Origin: Cycas panzhihuaensis
Lineage: Eukaryota > Cycadophyta
Length of the DNA stretch: 64,000 bases
Assembly: GCA_023213395.1 (NCBI GenBank)
Contig: CM041465.1
Coordinates: 126,177,741-126,241,740 of the forward strand
Reading direction: 5' to 3'
The notes under the pieces are model-generated. The model ran no database searches. It was given only the letters and a program-made list of their open reading frames with translations, and was not told the DNA's origin. A program made the position numbers and the translations under genes. Below, piece by piece: positions 22,190 to 34,649 of the stretch; the first letter of the stretch is position 1; each line of letters opens with the position of its first letter.

Positions 22190-23400
22190 CTCGTTCGGAG
22201 GCGGGCGAGGGATCGTAGAAGGGTCAAGCGTAAAACTTCTTAAGGAACATCCCATTAACGGCTTTCTCAAATTCGAGCCCCTCCGGGTGGCTATCCTATA
22301 GGCACCATTATCGAGAGATTCGATAATGACAAAGGACCGACCCAGGGGTTGGAATTTGGTCAAACGGTCATGGAGATATTCGAGCTTGAGGACATAGTCC
22401 CCGTGAAACAAAGGCGGGGAATGCGGTGTTTATCGTGGGCCCTTTGTGAGCGGGCTTTGGATGCTAGGTTAGCACGATAAGCGGCTGGCGTCTCTCATCC
22501 AAAGCTTGAGGTCCAAAGGCGTGCTGACGGATCGACTCATCGTCGATGAAACCTCGAAGGGAGACTCGCGGAAGGAATCTCCACCTCCATGGGAGTACCG
22601 CCTCGATCCCGTAGGCCGGGGAGAGCAGGGGTCATTCCTGGCGGAGCAGACGACGGAATGCGATAAGCCCATAAGGCGGAGGCGGTGAAGGTGCCAATCC
22701 CTTTGGGATTGACAGTTTTCTTGAGAATGTTGATAAGAGTCTTGTTAAAAGACTCCACAGCCATTTGCACGAGGGTAGTAAGGAGAGGAAGTCTTATGGG
22801 AGATTTTAAACTTCGCAAAGCTCATCCACCTCCTTATTACAAAAGGGGTTCCATTGTCGTGTCGGGACGTCCGAATCCAAGCGGCAAATGATGTCTTGAT
22901 AGATGAATGTGGCAATCGTTTCTTGGGGTAGTGATTAAAGGGATGGCCTCCGCCCATTTGGTGAAATACTCGTGGCGGTCAAGATGAACTTGTCTCATGA
23001 CGACGGCGGGGAAATAGCCCGATGAGGTCTAATCCCCAGGCGAAGGCCATGGCGAAACAATAGGGTGCAAAGTCTCGAAGGCACATGGGAAATGTTGGCA
23101 TGCTCTTGACATCGCCGACATTTCAAAGACAAAGGCGTGGGCGTCTTTAAAGAGATGGCCAAAAGTAGCCCATACGGAGGATCCTCTCGAGCCATAGGCG
23201 GCCCCAAAGTGACCCCCACAAATCTGGTGGTGGCATTCGCGAAACACCGGTCGACCGTCGGTGACGTGTGTGGAGAAGGATCCCATCGAAGGACCTCTTG
23301 TACAATACCTCGTCACGAGGAGGTATTGCCGAGCGTAAGTCCGGGATCAGATTTAACTTTGTTACTAGTGTCGGGCGGTATTCTTTGTGTGAGATCTGCA
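22190..23400 (-). pseudogene. Ty3/Gypsy integrase, unit A
   Basis: Fragments in order are DEVLYKRSFDGILL, ECHH...CGGHFG and RRCQEHA (zinc domain), DNGTPF and NKTLINILKK (catalytic core), and a C-terminal part with LEYLHDRLTKF. The order fits a complete integrase of about 400 residues, but the frame changes many times. The stretch PRANGCGVFNKT marks the catalytic Glu region, in which bases are missing. Confidence 0.8.
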
Positions 23401-23479
23401 CTATGTCACCGTACCACTCATTGTCGGTGAGTGGATGGGGACGAACTCCCGGATCGTCGGGATAGACTCATCGGGAGAG

Positions 23480-24060
23480 AGTCATCAACAGGAGTATCAA
23501 AGGAGTTAGGGATAGGGGTGTCTGCGCAAGTTGCTCGGCCACTATCATGCCCTTCTTTGATTCCAGGTTAACGATAAGGAGATCAAATTCTTGGAGTAGG
23601 ATGACCCAACGACCCGACCCTACCGTCAGTCCGAGCAGGTTAGTAAGTATCTCAAGGGATCGGATTGAATGATCACCTTGGTAGTATTGCCGAGCAAGTA
23701 ATGCCTAAACTTCTTGGTCGCGAGACCAAGGAGAGACATTCCTTCTCGGCGGGGAATAGTTAAATTCGGCGACCACAAGGGCACGATCGATGAAGTATAT
23801 AGCTCTCTCGGTTCACGAGTCATCCTCTGCGAGCATAAGCGCCCAAGGACTCGTCGATCGAGGTATACAAAGCGAAGGGCCTATCAAATCGGAGGCGCCA
23901 ACGTGGGAGGCGGAAGCCGGGGCTTCCTTGAGTCCTTGAAGGCCTTTTGGGTCTTGTCGGACTGTGGCAAAGGAGCTCCCTTCTTCAACAGGTTCGTAAG
24001 GGGTTTAGCATTCACGGTAAGTCGGTAGGAAGCGCTAAGGAAACCGAGCCTACAGAAAGC
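23480..24060 (-). pseudogene. RT-linked RNase H, unit A
   Basis: Fragments include LGLATKKFRHYLLGNTTKV and QSDPLRYLL, the second half of the Ty3-type RNase H that follows reverse transcriptase. This domain is separate from the archaeal-type one. The frame is broken. Confidence 0.75.
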
Positions 24061-24900
24061 GACTTGATCTGCCGTTGAGTTCTAGGAGGCGGCATGTCGA
24101 GATCGCCACGACTTTGTCGGGTCGATCTGAATTCCTTGTTTGGATACAAGGAACCCAAGGAGTTTACAAGTGACGGCAAACACACATTTGAGCGGATTAA
24201 GACTGACGTGATACTCGCGGCATCGTGAGAAGATGGCACGCAAGTCGGAAGGGTGATGGGCTCTCACGAGAAAGACCCATCATATCGTCCATGAAGACCT
24301 CCAACGTGTCGTTGATGAGATCGTGGAAGATGAAGTGCATGGCTCTTTGATATGTAGCACACTGCATTTTTAAGGCCAAAGGGCATCGCCTTGTGGCGAA
24401 GGTACCCAGGGAGTAGTGAAGGCCGTCTTATGGCGGTCTTGAAATCTGAATTTGGTTGTAGGAGAAGCCGTCCATTAAGGACATCACTTGAATCCGTGAT
24501 GCGATCAATGATTTGATCTAAGAAGGGTAGCGGAAATTGTCCTTAGGACAAGCGTTGTTGATATCATGCGGAAATCGACGCATATGCGGATTGCCGTTCT
24601 TTTGGCAACGGGAACAATATTAGAGACCCACTTAGGGTAATCAATAGAAGTAACAAGCCCAGCATTTAGGAGCTTTTCAACCTCCATCTTGACGGCCAGA
24701 GCTTGGGTGAAGAGACAGCCTTACCGCGCGCAGGGGCCAGGCGCCGGGAAGGTGGTGAGGTTATGGGTGACAATCGGTCGATTCCCTTCATGTCGACATA
24801 ATCCCACGCGAAAATGTCTCGAAATTCACGGAGCAAAGGAATATTCCCTAATCTCATCGGAGAGCATTAGCCCCAACCCTAATGACCTTGCGGGGCCAAG
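24060..24900 (-). pseudogene. Ty3/Gypsy reverse transcriptase, unit A
   Basis: Fragments include FAWDYVDMKGID, LVTSIDYPKWVSNIVPVAK, RAMHFIFHDLINDTLEVFMDD, and LLGFLVSKQGIQIDP. The catalytic box reads FMDD in place of the usual YVDD or FLDD. All expected blocks are present, so unit A, unlike H, has the full domain, but frameshifts interrupt it. Confidence 0.82.
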
Positions 24901-25630
24901 ACTACGCCTTGAATTCCCCCATGCACATGGCATTGCCCTCTTCAAAGTGAAGAGGGCAAGATCAACAGGAGGAGGAGGAATAGGAGAGGATCGGATCGTG
25001 GCGTGGATCCGATCGCGAGATCTTCCGGTGACCGAGGCGGTGGTGACGAGAAAGGCGATTAGGTGCAAGGCCCGCCAGTGCTCAGCGAGGGCTTCATCAT
25101 CCTCGAAATAGTCCACTCCATGGATGACCCTATTTCGAGTAGAAGAAGCGCTAGAAGGAAAGAACAACGGGACCGGGGTGATCATCGGATCGCTCAACTC
25201 TTTCATGGAAATCAGAAGGAAAACCAGAAAGAGGCTCCTCGAGAGGAGGCGAAGGCAATTCCTCAAAACCATCACTGCGGAGGGTAATGAAAAGAAGAAC
25301 GGCGGGCGGGTCGGCCACGGCGATGGTGTGTGACAGCGGGGGCTAGTCTCAACGAGAGAGGTTCCAAGCGAGGGTCTAGGCGAGGCAGTGCGGCCTATTG
25401 GCGCGAAGGAAAGAAATGGGGTGGAGACAACCTCGTCTCCGTCAAGCGATTCATCATCATTGAGCAAAGGTACCCATAACTCCAGGCGCCAATAGGGGCA
25501 AAACGTGCGAGACTAGGAAGGGAAGATGTGGGATCTTCTTCTGACGGATTGGGTATACCAATTGAACAAGCCGAGGCGTGAGTGGGTGAACCTTGGTTTG
25601 CCGATTTGGCATAACGAGTTTGTTTGGCAA
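24901..25630 (-). pseudogene. Linker between protease and reverse transcriptase, unit A
   Basis: A Ser/Pro-rich acidic stretch includes RNRVIHGVDYFEDDEAL, matching SKVIHGVDYFEDDEAL of H near 42640. No enzyme motif is visible. Confidence 0.65.
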
Positions 25631-25639
25631 AAGGACGTT

Positions 25640-26240
25640 CACGGGGAACCACTCTCATTAAATCCGTCATGGACGAATTTAAGTATCCCCAAGGGTCGAA
25701 CACACGGCTCCCATTTGGTCGAGCCATGGGCGACCGGAAGGAGGTTGTAATCCACGTCAACGCCGAGGACTACAACATCGGCAAGACAGTTTGCCCCAAG
25801 GGTGGCGGAATCATGACGGATCCGAGAGGGTCTTCTCGCTCAGTCATACCCTTGGCATCGCCGAGAGGCAGGTTCAAGGCGGAGATACCAAGCTCTTGCA
25901 TAACACGCAAGGGCATGGCATTGATGTAAGCCGTTGTCGACAGCCTTCTTGGAGGGTACAATCAGGCGTATCGATCGTGATGGTGAATGGGAAGTTCCAG
26001 CGTTCCGTTCACCGTGGGAGGAAGATCCTTAGGATCGAAGGAAATAGTGGGTCCGCCACCTTGGGCGGCGCAAGCGTGGATAGGCACATCTCCGATCCTA
26101 AAGCTTCCAGGAGGAGGGCCGTTGCTCGGGACAACTCCTCGAGCGTCCATCAAGGACATTCTGCGGCGGCCGTATGGAGCTCGTCCACGGAGAAGGGTTT
26201 ACCCTTCGGTGGGTTGGGTAAGTGCCCTTGAAAGTCGTAA
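25640..26240 (-). pseudogene. Retroviral-type aspartic protease, unit A
   Basis: Fragments show ISFDPKDLPP, a damaged active-site stretch (TTAYINAMPLRVMQELGI) and the DYN...GRPWLDQ block further down. The active-site Asp-Xaa-Gly is not readable in this copy; unit B has VVDNGSYID. Confidence 0.7.
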
Positions 26241-26520
26241 CGACCGGGCGCAGGAATAGCCTTGGGGAAAAGAGGATTCGGAGGAAGGGTCTCGGAAGGG
26301 GATCGGAAGGAGCGGAAGAGCTGGCGGCTCCCGCTTCCTTAGCGGTTTGAGATCGCGTAAGGCGAAAGTCGGAGTTGCTTCAAGCAAGCTGAATCACCTT
26401 CTTCCCCTATTAGGAATTCGTGAAGGCGACTGAGTACTGGGAGAGCGAGAAGAGGAAGAAGAGTTAGGCGCCCTTCCCTTTGTCGCGGGAAGAGGCGGGG
26501 ATCAGTGATCTTCCTCGATT

Positions 26521-28700
26521 CTGATTGTTCTTGGTTTGGGGGTTGCGATCACGTTCCCCATGTTTAGGAACGGATCCTTGTGAGCAGGTTGGTCTAGATT
26601 AGGCCTTGAGGCCCGTTTGGGAGAGGAATCGCGTCGAGGGGCATCCTTTGGATCTTTGGGCCCTACATGAATCGTCATGGAAGCAATCCCCATGAATGGA
26701 ACACCACTTCTTCTCAGCGGAGGTCGGACCTTCTCGCTTGGGAGGACTGGCGTTCCCATTCACGGGAAGAGGAGCTTGGGTAGTTTGTTGGACTTGTTTG
26801 TTTGAAGTAGGAGGCGAAGGACCTTGAAGCTTGAGCTCCTTCATCGTGCGCTCGAGCAGGCGTATATGGAGATGAGGGGATCTAAGGTCCTCTCGGTGGG
26901 ATGAGAGGAAGACCGCGTCGGTGAGAAGGTTTAGTGTCTTTGGTAGGGGTGGTGCCTCACGGCGTTGTGAGGGCTTAAGAGGTTTCTTGAGACCGACTTG
27001 GATCTCAATAGCCTCCAACGCCAAGCACTTGGCGATCGCGGAATCACTGCGTGGTCGCCCCATCTTGAGGACTTCCACGTGGACTTGGGACGAAGTGCAT
27101 TGACAACGAGGTCCTTGACTCCTCGGGCAAAGTCGCCTTGGTGGAGTGGGCGGATCGTGGAATCGCCGCACAAAGTCACGATTCATCTCATCGTGACCTT
27201 GTTTGAGCGAGAGAAGGGATTTCATCCGCTCTCGAATGGGCGAGCTACATCAAAGTAATTGATGAACTCGTCCACCAATTCTTTGGAATGAATAGGCGAG
27301 TGGGCGGGGAGGCGATAAAACCATTTAAGGCGTCACCTTGCAAGGATCGAGAAGAGTTTCATCAAAATATGGTCGTAAGCCCGATGTCGATGCATGCCAT
27401 AGAAACTACGGACATGCTCACGGAGTCTTGACGAAGTCCCATCGAATCTAGGAACTTGGGAGGGTGAGGCGGCAAGTTGGTTATAACGCCTCAACAGAGA
27501 GGGTTGACCTAAAGTCCACGAAGGCGCCCTTGCACCGGCAAGTAGGATCAGCGAACGTCGAAGTAGGTGGCGCAAGGAGCGGATGGGGGTAGGACACCCA
27601 TCCCTCCTTGAGGAGCCACCCCTTGCTGACAAGAGGCGGGAAAAGGGCGCCTTGGAAGGGAGTCAGATTCCCTTGCGAAGGCTGCGGATGGGCGCATTGG
27701 ATGGCGGACAAGAGGGATGCGGGCAGGGTTACGCCCATACAGCCACCGTGGGTGGGGCCATTCCAGTATGGGTGGCGGATCCACCCCATAAGCAGGAAGG
27801 CGGCTTCCCTACCACCTTTGAGGTTGAGAAGTATACCACAGGGGCGTAGAAAGAAGCACCAGTATTTGGGTTGGAAGATGCGTGGGAGCAGATCCCACAT
27901 TTGGCGGTGGGAGGCTAGCGGGCGACTAGGCCTCTTGGAGGCGGCATGTGCGATTGGGAGGCGGCACATTAGTTGGATCGGGAGCGGGTATGCTAACCCC
28001 GGTTGAGGACAGACACAGTGAGAAGGCCTTAAGGCATTAGGGCCTTGATAAGGGATGGAAGGTGCCACACGTGCCCCCATTGCGGGGAAGCAGATGGGCG
28101 TGCGGCGTGAGCACGAAAGGGTTTGTTGTCACGGGAAGGCGGACGAGGATGAGCGTGAGGGGAAGGCGAGAGGAGGAAGAGGCTCCCTGCGCGGGACACC
28201 CTCAAGCCATTCGGGACGTGGTTGAGAGCATCTTGCCGCAGTGACATCCGTCGAAACCTCAAGCACGTCAGCGGGAGTCCCCATACCCATAAGAGGTGAT
28301 CGGGACCTCGAACAAGGCATGTCCATCGAAGGTTCCTCATAAAATCGCCCGCTGCGTGCAATCCTCGGGAGGAGCGGATCCCTCTGGCGTGGGTAGAAGG
28401 ATGGGGAGCACAAGAAGGTGTTGATCGATCGGGTAGTAAAGGTCGTCACCCTCTTGGGTGGACTCGGGAATAATGAAGGAAGAGCTTGGGTTTCCATGGC
28501 AAGGCGTGATAGGTCAATCGGAAGAGTGCCCTTCCATAGACAGAGCGGGATGCGACGAGGCGAGAAGGCTATACTGGGGGTCGTCTAACAAAGGGGGTAG
28601 ACCGCATGACGACAGAGAAAGCAGGCGCATGCAAGGTCGGCCAAGCGATGTCGAGGAAGAGAAGGAATGGTATAACACGCAGCGTTGGGGGCGCCCAACG
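26521..28700 (-). pseudogene. gag of unit A
   Basis: Starting near 28700, frames give MEGHSSDW, PADVLEV and a Pro/Gly-rich stretch. They continue with MKSLLSLKQGHDEMNRDFVRRFHD (retrotransposon gag domain), VHVEVLKMG, and WCSIHGDCFHDDSC, a CxxH-type zinc-like motif. Domain order equals that of H gag. The product would be the capsid/nucleocapsid protein that packages the RNA. Many frameshifts. Confidence 0.78.
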
Positions 28701-28780
28701 TGGAGGTCAAAACGGTATAGAAAGGATCACACGGAGTAGCGAAACCAGCAGAAGAGGCGAGACTAGCTCCCTTCTTGGCG

Positions 28781-28798
28781 GTCCCAGTATAGTCGCCA
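28781..28798 (-). promoter_or_regulatory. Primer binding site of unit A
   Basis: The minus strand reads TGGCGACTATACTGGGAC directly after the end of LTR B. This shows LTR B acts as the 5' LTR of unit A. Confidence 0.75.
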
Positions 28799-31341
28799 TG
28801 ATGGGCCTTTCTGGGATAACACTTTGTTGATAGGCGCGGGGAGAGATGGTGGCAAGCGGTGGGAAGTGGAACCTACAAGGCAAGCAACTACCACCTTGAG
28901 GCGCCCGTCTGTGGGGCCTTGAGTTCGGGATCTGCAATGGAGTATGGCTACTCTTGGGTGACCCTTCACCACCTTGGATAAAGAGGCGAAGGTCGTAAGA
29001 TGACCCGAGTTGGCCCGGCGGGACCCTCCACCCTTGGGTGGCGGAAGGAGAGAGAAAGAACCTAACAAGGATAGGCCAAAAGCAACCCTACACAACCTAG
29101 CAGGGGACACGAGCAGCAGCGGGAGGCGAGGTGCTCGTGCGGTTAGGGGAAGGAAGGAAAAGTAGGGATCAAGAAGGCTCCTACAACCTTTCCTACAGAC
29201 GATAAGGGTGCATGCAAATGAAGTAAATCGTAACAAATAAACACAAGGTAATTTTCCTTTTAATCTTCAATGTCTTAATTACTAAGGAAGAAAAAGGAAA
29301 AGAACAAGAATCTAAGAGGAGGAAATGTGTACAGGCCAAGGGCGTGCGAGGTGATGTAGCCCGCACGAGGAGTACCGACCGCTCCACATAGCGTCTGGGA
29401 TGTGAGGCGAGTGGCGGAGTGGCGAGGCTTCCTTACCTTCCCGGGAAAATAAGTGCAATCTAGGAAGAAAGAAGGAAGCGCTAACTAGGAAATGAGATAA
29501 CGTAAGTTGTAACACATGCAGGCGCTCACCGATAGAGAAATCAACGGGTAACGTTCTCCATGCGTCTCAAATACCTGCAAGCGACAAAGATCTTCCTCCT
29601 CCCGAAGGAGGGTACTAACATGCAACGCACAAGGTCTAACAATATATATATATCAACATAAGTCAGAATCCAAATAGGCATGCATCAATGTTAGTCCAAC
29701 GAGGAGGAAATCAAGGGAAAAAATATTCTAAATAAAGTGGGACAACAAGGTAAGCCTCGGGTGGCCTCTGGCATGAAATGGTGCCCAAACCTCTCCCCAA
29801 GAGCCACAGGCGTGAGGAGAAAGTCAAGACTCAAGGCTAGAAAATAGTAGCAAAAGGGCAAGAAAGACCCAAAGACACCCACAGAGGCAAGGATGCTACG
29901 GGAGCAAACCCAAGTAGCAGGAGCAAAAACAAAGCCACGAATGGTAGTTGAGAACTACGAATGATTCCCAAACTGAGCAAGGGGTCCCAAATCAGTAGCG
30001 CAACTCGTGGCAGTATTTGGTTTAAGCGACCTGAGTCTCTAAACCCTTGTTTAGATGGCCAAGAGCAACATGAGGCGAGAGGAAGCTTTGGAGGGCTTGG
30101 AGCCACTCGGAGGCGTGGAAGGTGGTCTGGAATCCACCCGGCTCCTCTCCCAAAGCCTATGCAACCCCTCACGCATTGCTTTGGGCCAAGCGAGTAAGAG
30201 ACAAGAGAAAGTGGAGCAGAGTCCTCACAAAGGAAAGAGGATCAAACTTCAAGCAACAAACATGAACAAATGAAATTTGGAGCAAGAATATCGCAAAGAA
30301 CTTAACAAAAAGTAAAGAGTACAGGAGGAAGAGGCAAGGGCTTGCCTCGGCCAAAGACAATGAAGGAGGGCTGGAAAAAGCGGCCGGATGCGGAAGCGAG
30401 CGGGTTTGAGGCCTTCTTACGAAGTATGATGGAGAACACACGCAAGCGTGGGGCTCATGGGTGCTGGATAGAGGCCATTAGAAACCACTTCAAAGGAGCC
30501 CGCTCCATGGCGCTCGAGGGGTTGAGGAATGTCTCAGCCGTAGAAGGAGGTGAGCTTTGTATGAAGAGTCTTGGTCCGGTTCTTGACGGAAGAGGCGGAA
30601 GCGAGCGGGAGAGAGTTTTCTTGAGAGGCCTTCCAAAAGTGAGTAAAAGATCCAAAAAGTCCCAAAGATGCTTAAGTACTAAAGCAAAACCCTAAAGTCT
30701 TGAATAGGGCCTGGTGGAAGGGAAAAAATGCGCGAACCACGTGGCAGTTTCGCAATAAATGCGAAATTGCCACGGCGGATTTTACAAAACAAGCGAGGCA
30801 GTCGTCTGCGGAAATTTTAAGCGGTCAGCGGATATTCAGTGATGCTGCGAAAATTCAATGATGCCATGAAGATCACTGATGCGGTCTGCGAAGATTACGG
30901 TATGCACCGGGAGACACAAATGGGGCCCGCCATGCCGGTCAGTGGGGCAAGCGGTAGAAAAGGCTAAAGGACAACTAAAACACCCACAGGAGCAAACAAG
31001 CCAAAGCGGGCCCAGGAGGCGAAATAGGCCCCAAATGAGGTGGCAAGCTAACAGCGACGATGAGACATCACACGGGTGGAGGTGGCGCATGAGCAGTGGA
31101 TCCGGGAGAGAGGAGGCGGATCACGGGAAATGTCGGTCACCAGGGTGCCACACTCGCTAAGAGTGTGCCCTATATAGTCGTCATAGGCTAAACATAGGTG
31201 TGAATGACGACCGGCCGCCCACAAAGACATTCGCATGCAAATATGTAAGCGGACAGTCAGTATATAAAAGTGATGATAATGCTAGAGACATACACTGCAC
31301 TTACGAGTCGGTGATTAGTATCCATTCCGGGCCAGGAAACA
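28799..31341 (-). mobile_element. LTR B of block D, shared by both units
   Basis: On the minus strand it starts TGTTTCCTGG at 31341 after the polypurine tract of unit B, and ends CCCATCA at 28799 before the primer site of unit A. One LTR therefore serves as 3' LTR of unit B and 5' LTR of unit A. The stem-loop CACACTC-GCTAA-GAGTGTG lies at 31149-31167. Confidence 0.85.
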
Positions 31342-31365
31342 CCCTTATGGCGTGAGCCTCATGCG
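31342..31365 (-). promoter_or_regulatory. Polypurine-tract position of unit B
   Basis: The minus strand reads CACGCCATAAGGG before TGTTTCC. This is a short purine run. Confidence 0.45.
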
Positions 31366-31769
31366 CTCGGGCGATCACGATGGCGAATCTTGGCAACCTG
31401 TTGTCGATGTACATGTGTATATAGATATATCAATCAAGATCGGATCGGTGGGCAAGGGTCTTGCGAGTGTCGTGGCGGGCAGCGTGGATCTGGCGGTGGA
31501 GACAACATAGGTGCTATGAGCCACACAGAAGCCGTGGGAGAAAGAGGCAGTGAGGGGTGCCCCCACCACAATGAATGCAAAGGAGCATGCGGGACCACAT
31601 GGGGAACAAATGGTGGGTACCATAGTTTTACCTCGTTAGCAACCCGATTTGGAGGTGCGAGCAAATCATGACGGAGGCGACCAACGGCACGAGGCTTGGG
31701 CGGCAGGAAGGCCAAGCAAGACTCGAGGGGCGGTCGGCGAGGCGGGCAGTGGCGCTCAAGGATGAGGCG

Positions 31770-32140
31770 AACAAGGCTATACGCCTCGGCATTGAGGCAG
31801 GGATATCTTGGATATCAACGGAAGAGAAAGCGGGCCGGGGAGGGATGCGGCGGAAGCAAGAGTCCTCAAGTGAGGGCATCGCACCGGTGAACTGGGTGAG
31901 ATGAGACACCACAACTTGAGAGTCGCGAGCAAAACAATGGGTCCGTGATGGAAGCGAAGGGCATCGGTAAGGGCTTGATGGCAATTTGTATACTCGGCTT
32001 CATTGTTGGTAGCCTCAGGAGGAAGATCGAGGCGGAGGAGATCATAAGGAAGGGTGCGGAGAATCCACCTTGTTGGTGAAGGTCGAGTTCTGCATGACTT
32101 GTCGGTAAAGATGTGAGCAGACATAGGTGACACAAAATCA
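31770..32140 (-). pseudogene. Archaeal-type RNase H, unit B
   Basis: Fragments HIFTD, PPEATNNEAEYTN, RFHHGPIVLL, and a C-terminal DIQDIPASM are found in shifting frames. The indels lie at different bases from unit A but often at the same words. Confidence 0.75.
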
Positions 32141-32789
32141 AGCGGATGATCAGTGATGAAGGCAACACTTAGAAAACAGACAACAGGTGGCCGTCGGGGG
32201 TAGGAGGACCTAGCAATGAGGTAACCCGGTGAGGCCACCCGCAGATGAACATGGATGGACAGTTTGGCAGAGGAAAGCACGGGCCTCCAGGGGGTCATAT
32301 ATAGGACCATATGATTGTACCCCCCCTGCAAGGACACCGGCTTCCCAGGATGTATGATGACATGATTTTGATATGTGTACGTGCATGGGGTGAGTGTTAT
32401 GTTGTGTAGTAGGTGATTCATGTTATGAATATTTTATAGTATGATGCTGCGTTTCCTTCCATGTATAACCACACACCTAACGAGGGCACACACCAGGTGA
32501 GCGGGGCGACATGGAGGTGTGAGGTTAGGAAGCGAGGGGCGGCATACATGTCTCTGAGGAGGCATAGCGGGATATCACGAAGGAAGCGCCAGACAGGAAA
32601 GAGGGGCAACAATGCCCCAAGCGTCCTCAGTTGGGAGATGCCCAGCGAGAGGACCAAGGTTCCCAAGAGGATACGGCAGCGGGTTCATGGACGGAACGAG
32701 AGAGACAAAGCGGGGTCCATCTTAAATAGCCATTCTACACGCTACTGGAAGAATGGGGACAACCTAAGATGGTAGTTTAGGCTCGTTCG

Positions 32790-33960
32790 GAGGCGAGGCG
32801 AGGGATCGTAGAAGGGTCAAGCGTAAAACTTCTTAAGGAACATCCCATTAACGGCTTTCTCAAATTCGAGCCCCTCGGTGGCTATCCTATAGGCACCATT
32901 ATCGAGAGATCGATAATGACAAAAGGACCGACCCAGGGGTTGGAATTTGGTCAACGGTCATGGAGATATTCGAGCTTGAGGACATAGTCCCGGAAACAAA
33001 GGCGGGAGCAGGTGTTTATCGTGGGCCCTTTGTGAGCGGGCTTTGGATGCTAGAGTTAGCGATGGCGGCTAGCGTCTCTCATCAAAGCTTGAGGTCAGCA
33101 GGCGTGCACGGCGGATCGACTCATCGTCGATGAAACCTCGAAGGGAGACTCGCAAGGAAGGAATCTCCACCTCAATGGGAGTACCGCCTCGATCCGTAGG
33201 CCGGGGAGAGCAGGGGTCATTCAGTGGCGGAGCAGACGGAATGCGATAAGCCCATAAGGCGGAGGGCGGTGAAGGTGCCAATCCCTTTGGGATTGGCCAA
33301 GCAGTTTTCTTGAGAATGTTGATAAGAGTCTTGTTAAAGACTCCACACAGCCATTGCACGAGGGTAGTAAGGAGAGGAAGTCTTATGGGAGATTTTAAAC
33401 TTCTCGCAAAGCTCATCCACCTCCTTATTACAAAGGGGTTCCATTGTCGTGTCGGGACGTCGGGAATCCGGCGGCAAATGATGTCGATAGATGAATGTGG
33501 CAATCGTTTTGGGGGTAGTGATTAAAGGGATGGCCTCGCCCATTTGGTGAAATACTCGTGGCGATCAAGATGAACTTGTCTTCTGACGGCGAAGGCGGGG
33601 AAATAGCCGATGAGGTCTAATCCCCACCGGCGAAAGGCCATGGCGAAACAATAGGGTGCAAAGTCTCGAAGGCACATGGGAAATGTTGGCATGCTCTTGA
33701 CATCGTCGACATTTCAGACCTGGCGTGGGCGTCTTTAAAGAGATGGCCAAAAGTAGCCCATACGGAGGATCCTCACGAGCCATAGGCGGCCCCAAAGTGA
33801 CCCCACAAATGCCGTGGTGGCATTCGCGAAACACCGGTCGGCCGTCGGTGATGTGTGGAGAAGGATCCCATCGAAGGACCTCTTGTACAATACCTCGTCC
33901 ACGAGGAGGTATTCGAAGCGAAGTCAGGATCAGATTTAACTTTGTTACTAGTGTCGGGCG
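32790..33960 (-). pseudogene. Ty3/Gypsy integrase, unit B
   Basis: Blocks include FRECHHGICG, CRRCQEHANISHVPS, CNKEVDELCEKFKISHKTSSPYYP, KTLINILKKT and ALWAYRIPS. Domain order is complete but several frames are needed. The Glu of the catalytic triad falls in a damaged stretch. Confidence 0.8.
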
Positions 33961-33969
33961 GTATTGCTG

Positions 33970-34640
33970 GCATGTGAGATCTGCACTATGTCACCGTACC
34001 ACTCATTGTCGGTGAGTGGATGGGGACGAACTCCCCGGATCGTCAGGATAGACTCATCGGGGAGAGAGTCATCAACTGGCGTATCAAAGGAGCTAGGGAT
34101 AGGGGTGGCCGCAAGTTGCTCGGCCACTATCATGCCCTTCTTTGATTCCCGGTTAACGATAAGGAGATCAAATTCTTGGAGTAGGACATTAGCGACCGAC
34201 CCTACCGTCAAGTCTGAGCGAGTTAGTAAGTATCTCAAGGGATCGGATTGAATGATCACCTTGGTAGTATTCTTAGAAGCAAGTAATGCCTAAACTTCTT
34301 GGTCGCGTAGACCAAGGAGAGACATTCCTTCTCGGCGGGGGAATAGTTAAATTCGGCGACCACAAAGGCGGCCCGATGAAGTATATAGCTCTCTCGGTTC
34401 TGAGTCATCCTCTGGCGAGCATAGCGCCCAAGGACTCGTCGATCGTAGGGTATACAAAGCGAAGGGCCTATCAAATCGGGGCGCCCAGCGTGGGAGGCGG
34501 AAGCAGGGGCTTCCTTGAGTCCTTGAAGGCCTTTTGGGTCTTGTCGGACCGAGGCAAAGGAGCTCCCTTCTTCAACGAGGTTCGTGGGGTTTAGCATTCA
34601 CAGTGAAGTCGGTGAAGCGCTAAGGAAGCCGAGCCTACCT
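33970..34640 (-). pseudogene. RT-linked RNase H, unit B
   Basis: Fragments ILHRAAFVVAEFNYSPAEKECLSLVYATKKFRHYLL (split here into its parts: EFNYSPAEKECLSLVY, TKKFRHYLL) and IIQSDPLRYLLTRSDLT are readable. They are better preserved than in unit A. Confidence 0.78.
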
Positions 34641-34649
34641 AGAAGCGAC

